A program made the translations under genes and the position numbers. The notes beneath the pieces were generated by a model that worked only from the letters and a program-made list of their open reading frames with translations, ran no database searches and was not told the origin of the DNA. From Chitinophaga eiseniae (lineage in GTDB: Bacteria > Bacteroidota > Bacteroidia > Chitinophagales > Chitinophagaceae): a stretch of DNA of 64,000 nucleotides. Numbering within the stretch: the stretch's first letter is position 1; each line of letters begins with the position of its first letter. The DNA lies in contig NZ_FUWZ01000008.1 in assembly GCF_900167135.1 (NCBI RefSeq), forward strand, positions 124,001-188,000, in the 5' to 3' direction. This document shows positions 60,245 to 64,000 of the stretch, piece after piece.

Positions 60245-61255
60245 TTATTCGGATATCACCAGCGTACTGTCGGTGATGGTATAATGGAATGGTTTGGAAC
60301 GGCTCAGGTAGTACATGATGTCCTGCAGGGAATTGTTCCTGAAAGCGCCTGTCATCCGGTATTGCCGTGGTGCATCGGCTTCAAACACCACATGTTTGCC
60401 GAAATTGCGCTCAAGGCTGGCGCAGATCTCTTCCAGCGTGTTGTTACGGAACACGAGGCGTCCTTCCGTCCAGGCTTTGTCGTCCAGGCTGGTGGTGGTG
60501 TCTTTGACAAGGGTGCCGGTACGGGAGGTGTAAGACACTTTCACATCGGGCGTGATCAGGATGGTATCCCGTGTTTGTTTGGCATCGTTGTACCTGGGGA
60601 TAAATGCTACTTTCCCGCTTACGACGGCAGTCTGCACCGGTTCGTTGTGATAAGCCCGGATATTAAACGCGGTGCCCAGTACTTTAACGGTGCCCTCCCG
60701 CAGGTGCACGATGAACGGACGTTTTACGTCGTCCGCCACTTCGAGGAACGCCTCTCCTTCCAGGTATACTTCGCGGCTGTCGCCGAACTGCCGCGGGTAT
60801 TTGAGTTCACTTTCCGCGTTCAGCCAGATGCGGGTACCGTCGGCCAGTGTCAGGAAGGATTTGATGCCTTTGGGATTGGCCTGCTGCCGCCATTGCAGGG
60901 AGTTGCCTGCCAGCGGCGAGGTAGCGGGGTGCGGCCGGAACAACAGGAATACACCGGCGGCCAGCCCGGATACCACCGCCGCTGCCGCCGCCCATTGCCA
61001 GCGGAAGGTTTTTCTTTTTTCTTTTTCGGGAGATAAGGGGGCCGCCTTTATTTTAGACAACGTGCGTTGCAGCACCAGTTCCGCGTTGCTGGCCTCCCGG
61101 TGAGGAGCCTCCGCAAAGTAGCGGGACAACTGATGGTAGCGGGTCTTTAGCTCCGGGTATTGCTCCAGCAGGGCATCCAGTTCCCTTATCTCATCGGGAG
61201 TGGCCACCCCGGCCAGTTTACGCGTGATCAGCTGTATAAATGCATCGTTTGGCAT
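60245..61255 (-). CDS. FecR-family anti-sigma factor
   Basis: A 336-residue inner-membrane regulator. The cytoplasmic N-terminal ~85 residues bind the sigma factor (ITRKLAGVATPDEIRELDAL), one transmembrane helix follows (WQWAAAAAVVSGLAAGVFLL), and the periplasmic part has the FecR domain (FLTLADGTRIWLNAESELKY, GEAFLEVADDVKRPFIVHLR) and a C-terminal STN-like DUF4974 part (NTLEEICASLERNFGKHVVF). It would sense ligand-loaded SusC by its STN domain and release the ECF sigma factor. It sits between sigma and SusC genes. I use ATG 61255; an upstream start at 61282 is less likely. Confidence 0.92.
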   Translation of the reverse strand: MPNDAFIQLITRKLAGVATPDEIRELDALLEQYPELKTRYHQLSRYFAEAPHREASNAELVLQRTLSKIKAAPLSPEKEKRKTFRWQWAAAAAVVSGLAAGVFLLFRPHPATSPLAGNSLQWRQQANPKGIKSFLTLADGTRIWLNAESELKYPRQFGDSREVYLEGEAFLEVADDVKRPFIVHLREGTVKVLGTAFNIRAYHNEPVQTAVVSGKVAFIPRYNDAKQTRDTILITPDVKVSYTSRTGTLVKDTTTSLDDKAWTEGRLVFRNNTLEEICASLERNFGKHVVFEADAPRQYRMTGAFRNNSLQDIMYYLSRSKPFHYTITDSTLVISE

Positions 61256-61340
61256 GATAAAATGGAATCCAGTACAATACAAGGACAGGTAAACCGGTCA
61301 CAATTACTTACAGGCGAAAAAATTTTTTTTGGAAGCGCTT

Positions 61341-61946
61341 TCAGAGGAGCTGGGCGGATATATAAAAGAGGACGAGGAGCGGCGGCAGCATGTTGTTGCC
61401 TTTATGGAGCTTCGACAGGCCTTCCTGCAGCCGGCGCATAGCCCGGAAGAGCTGTGTTTCCACGGTACGTGGGGATATGTTCAGTATTTCGGCCACCTCC
61501 TTATATTTAAGTCCATCCTCTTTGATCAGTTTAAAGATGCGCCGGCATTGCTCCGGCAGGGCGGCCACGATCTGGTCCATCTTAAAACGCAGCTCCTTCC
61601 ATTCGAGGTCCTGTTCCGGGTCCGTACTGTGGCGGAGATCGGCCATGCCCGTATCTTCAATGGAGACGATGCGCAGTTTGGAATACTGTTCGAGGTAATT
61701 CAGCGAATGGTTTTTGACGGCCACAAAAAGATATACCTGCAGGTTGGCTACTTTTTCCAGCTCATGGCGGCGATGCCATAGCTTCACAAATACATCCGAC
61801 ACAATTTCTTCCGCCACTTCCCGCGCATGTACATATTGCTCGCAGAAGTGCAGCAGCCGGTCATAAAAATGCCGGAACAAACAGGCGAAAGCCTGCTCAT
61901 CGTCATAACGGGAAATGCTCGTTTGCCATTCACCAACGCTGGACAT
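61341..61946 (-). CDS. ECF-type RNA polymerase sigma factor
   Basis: A 201-residue sigma-70 family protein of the ECF type used in SusC/FecR loci. Region 2 is seen at AFACLFRHFYDRLLHFCEQY and VAEEIVSDVFVKLWHRRHEL; region 4 is VAALPEQCRRIFKLIKEDGL followed by YKEVAEILNISPRTVETQLF. It would drive transcription of the mannan locus when FecR releases it. I choose ATG 61946 (MSSVGEW); 9 more residues upstream are not family-like. FecR follows after 85 bases. Confidence 0.93.
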   Translation of the reverse strand: MSSVGEWQTSISRYDDEQAFACLFRHFYDRLLHFCEQYVHAREVAEEIVSDVFVKLWHRRHELEKVANLQVYLFVAVKNHSLNYLEQYSKLRIVSIEDTGMADLRHSTDPEQDLEWKELRFKMDQIVAALPEQCRRIFKLIKEDGLKYKEVAEILNISPRTVETQLFRAMRRLQEGLSKLHKGNNMLPPLLVLFYISAQLL

Positions 61947-61989
61947 ACGGAAGCGGTTATATTTACAGGACAATAATAACCAATAGGAT

Positions 61990-62877
61990 CTATAAATGCA
62001 ACAAGGCCTTTACCTGTTTCACCTGTGAGGTGGTGACCCTCGTTTTGTCGTAAGCCAGGTAAATGGTCTGGCAGGGAGCCTGGGCGTCTGTCCAGAGTTG
62101 TTTCAGTTCTTTTTTACGCAGCAGGTCTTTTACCAGGTAGTCTGCCACGACGGTCACACCACTACCGGCAGCCAGCGCTTTCAGTATGCCGTCATAGTCC
62201 GGTATTACAAAGCGGGGCTTTATCTGCGGGCGTCTGTTGAAATTCTCCAGCCAGAAGCGGCGGGTAGCGGGAATATCGCTGCTGTAGGCATACCATGTTT
62301 GTTCACTCAGCCACGCTTCTGCTGCTGCGCTGTCTTTTTTCCGGATAGCTTTACGGAAGATGGTATCGTCCAGCCCGGCATTGCTGACCAACACCTGCTT
62401 TTCTTCCAGTACCGGCTCATACTGGATGTTTTTTTCCTGGCCACAGGCGGTCGTCAGCGTAAAATACATGTCTCCCCGGACAACCTTTTCCAGCATCAGT
62501 TTCGTGTCTCCGAACTCAAAGATGAAGTTGGCGGCCGACTGGCTGATACGCGGGGCGATCACCGTCTGAAAAAATTCTTTCGGCGCCCCGATACAGGTAA
62601 GCGGCACCTCACGGGCGCAGGTGTTCCGGAAGTCCGTTTCCACGTTCTCCAGTTTCTCCACCGCATCGATGATCTGCGTATATAACAGTTTGCCGTAGTC
62701 GGTAGGTACCATGCGGCGCGGCTGTCTCTCAAACAGCGGATGACAGATATAAGCCTCCAGCGAGGCCAGGTGCTGGCTTACATTGGGCTGGGAAATGAGC
62801 AGCTCATGCGCCGCGCCTGTCAGCGTACCTGTCTGGTAGATAGCTTTAAAAGTTCTGAACCATTCAAAATTGACCAT
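61990..62877 (-). CDS. LysR-family transcriptional regulator
   Basis: A 295-residue LysR-type regulator with the N-terminal winged helix-turn-helix (VNFEWFRTFKAIYQTGTLTG, SQPNVSQHLASLEAYICHPL) and a C-terminal type-2 periplasmic-binding-protein-like sensor. It is divergent from a serine beta-lactamase-like gene, as in classical ampR-ampC pairs, and a 7-bp inverted repeat spaced 15 bases lies between. A -7-like element (TATATTTG, minus strand, 62881-62888) ends 3 bases before the ATG at 62877, so the message may be leaderless. Ligand and targets are unproven. Confidence 0.9.
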   Translation of the reverse strand: MVNFEWFRTFKAIYQTGTLTGAAHELLISQPNVSQHLASLEAYICHPLFERQPRRMVPTDYGKLLYTQIIDAVEKLENVETDFRNTCAREVPLTCIGAPKEFFQTVIAPRISQSAANFIFEFGDTKLMLEKVVRGDMYFTLTTACGQEKNIQYEPVLEEKQVLVSNAGLDDTIFRKAIRKKDSAAAEAWLSEQTWYAYSSDIPATRRFWLENFNRRPQIKPRFVIPDYDGILKALAAGSGVTVVADYLVKDLLRKKELKQLWTDAQAPCQTIYLAYDKTRVTTSQVKQVKALLHL

Positions 62878-62906
62878 CAGCAAATATATAAATTATTTTA
62901 TGGTTC

Positions 62907-62935
62907 GGTATAAGTTATCCTATTTCCTTTATACC
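62907..62935. promoter_or_regulatory. LysR-type inverted repeat in a divergent promoter region
   Basis: GGTATAA-N15-TTATACC, a perfect 7-bp inverted repeat, sits between the LysR gene (start 62877) and the beta-lactamase-like gene (start 62985). Its size and the T-N11-A-like core are as expected for a LysR binding site. Confidence 0.65.
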
Positions 62936-62984
62936 AAAAAGTGGCGCATTTTTGTGCTGTCAAACAAAAAATACAAACTACATC

Positions 62985-64000
62985 ATGAAAAAGTATATGA
63001 CTACTGTCATTACCGCACTGGTAGTGGCCCTTACTTCCTATGCCCAGTCCGGATTGGACGTACAGCGGACTTCCCGTATCGACGATGTGATCAATCGCCA
63101 TATAGCCGCAGGGCATATTCCCGGCGCCACCGCCCTGGTTATCCGCCACGGGCAGGTTGTTTATAACAAAGCTTTCGGCTACGCCGATGTGGCGGCCCGC
63201 AAGCCCATGCAAACCGACCATATCTTCCGCATTGCTTCGCAGACAAAAGCCATTACCAGTCTGGGCGTAATGATACTCTGGGAAGAAGGTAAGTTCCAGC
63301 TGGATGATCCGGTATCGAAGTTCATTCCGGCGTTTAAGCATCCGCGGGTGAAAGTATCCTTTGATCCGAAGGACAGCAGCTACACCACGCGCCCTGCCAG
63401 CCGGGAGATCACGGTACGCGACCTGCTCCGTCATACCTCCGGTATCGCCTATGCTGCCGTGTTCAGCGATCCACAGATGCAGGCCATCTACGCCAAAGCG
63501 GGGGTCGGCAGCGGCATCGGCACGATGGCGTCTGACCTGAAAACAAAAATGGCACTGCTGGCACAGCAGCCGCTGATGCACGATCCTGGCCAGGCATTCA
63601 CCTACGGCCTCAACACCGACCTACTGGGTTATCTCATCGAAATATGGAGCGGTCAGCGGCTGGACGTGTTCCTGCAACAGCGCATATTCGCGCCGCTGGA
63701 CATGCAGGACACTTATTTTCATCTGCCGGCGGGCAAACAACAAAAGCTGGTCACCCTTTATGAGGACGTCAACGGTAAAATGCAGCCTGTCAACCATCCT
63801 ATCTACGAAGGTGTAGACCCGCTGTTCCCCCTTCGTCAGGGCACGTATCTCTCCGGCGGCGCGGGACTGGTATCCACCACAGGGGATTACGCCAAATTCC
63901 TGACGCTTCTTCTGCAAAAGGGAAAGTATTATAACAAGACCATTGTCAGTCCTGCTACGGTGGCGCTGATGCTTACCAATCAGCTTGAAACCGGCGTACG
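62985..64000 (+). CDS. Serine hydrolase, beta-lactamase class C / PBP4-like family (runs off the window)
   Basis: The frame from ATG 62985 is open to the window end, 338 codons seen. It has a signal peptide (TTVITALVVALTSYAQSG), then the beta-lactamase/transpeptidase fold. The catalytic Ser-x-x-Lys is in IASQTKAITS, and Tyr-Gly-Leu-Asn in FTYGLNTDLLGY is the YxN motif; the KTG-like motif would lie beyond the window. Such enzymes range from class C beta-lactamases to esterases and D-aminopeptidases; the type is not decidable. The divergent LysR regulator and inverted repeat suggest induction, as in ampC systems. Confidence 0.88.
   Translation, partial: MKKYMTTVITALVVALTSYAQSGLDVQRTSRIDDVINRHIAAGHIPGATALVIRHGQVVYNKAFGYADVAARKPMQTDHIFRIASQTKAITSLGVMILWEEGKFQLDDPVSKFIPAFKHPRVKVSFDPKDSSYTTRPASREITVRDLLRHTSGIAYAAVFSDPQMQAIYAKAGVGSGIGTMASDLKTKMALLAQQPLMHDPGQAFTYGLNTDLLGYLIEIWSGQRLDVFLQQRIFAPLDMQDTYFHLPAGKQQKLVTLYEDVNGKMQPVNHPIYEGVDPLFPLRQGTYLSGGAGLVSTTGDYAKFLTLLLQKGKYYNKTIVSPATVALMLTNQLETGV

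Noticed and set aside
62898-63581. 227-codon minus-strand frame opposite the beta-lactamase-like gene
   Set aside because: Antisense shadow of a gene with SxxK and YxN motifs; it would also cover the divergent promoter region.
1-64000. Search for insertion sequences, integrases, CRISPR arrays and phage genes
   Set aside because: No transposase, integrase, regularly spaced repeats or phage structural genes were seen, despite several truncated genes.

Overview
The window looks like a chromosomal segment of a Bacteroidota bacterium of the Chitinophaga type. It has SusC/SusD/SusE-type outer-membrane genes, several TonB-dependent receptors, many AraC-family regulators, an ECF sigma/FecR pair, RHS proteins of the two-gene kind seen in Chitinophagaceae, and promoters matching the Bacteroidota consensus TTTG-N19-TAnnTTTG. 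Shine-Dalgarno sequences are mostly absent. No insertion sequence, prophage, CRISPR array or rRNA was seen. One tRNA (Leu, CAG) is present.

Layout. 1-2.8 kb: the 5' part of an M1-like peptidase gene, an AraC regulator and an S66 (MccF-like) peptidase. 2.9-10.2 kb: an outer-membrane receptor, then a probable iron/siderophore operon (TonB receptor, DUF4374-like lipoprotein, PepSY membrane protein). 10.4-15.8 kb: AraC regulator, SDR oxidoreductase, Lrp/AsnC regulator divergent from a cysteine desulfurase, a broken epoxide hydrolase and an EamA exporter. 15.9-24.4 kb: an antagonism-like cluster. It holds a lipoprotein DRGH nuclease with a NuiA-type inhibitor gene beside it, then two RHS genes. 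The second RHS gene ends in a zinc-metalloprotease-like tip and overlaps by ATGA a gene for a small secreted protein, the likely immunity protein. 24.6-34.7 kb: AraC, GNAT and DUF885 genes; a GH9-like hydrolase with a Tat-type FAD oxidoreductase behind a pair of LacI-type palindromes; an AraC regulator divergent from an amidohydrolase/NTF2 fusion. 34.9-41.1 kb: a heavy-metal efflux operon (small Cys/His-rich protein, CusA pump fused to a TolC-like domain, CusB-like adaptor). 41.3-44.8 kb: an AraC regulator and a GMC dehydrogenase with its subunit 3. 45-51.6 kb: a secreted lipoprotein, a small membrane protein, purK-purE, tRNA-Leu, a CBM6-like secreted protein, a TetR regulator and a baeRF protein. 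51.7-61.9 kb: a polysaccharide utilization locus for alpha-mannan (ECF sigma, FecR, SusC, SusD, SusE, two GH76). 62-64 kb: a LysR regulator divergent from a serine beta-lactamase-like hydrolase that runs off the end.

Two themes recur. The first is gene decay: at least five truncated remnants (epoxide hydrolase, cytosine-deaminase-like C-terminus, alpha/beta-hydrolase N-terminus, PDZ tail, RHS N-terminus). The second is regulation by short palindromes and by promoters so close to the start codon that some mRNAs should be leaderless. Family names rest on motif recognition by eye; no database search was run.
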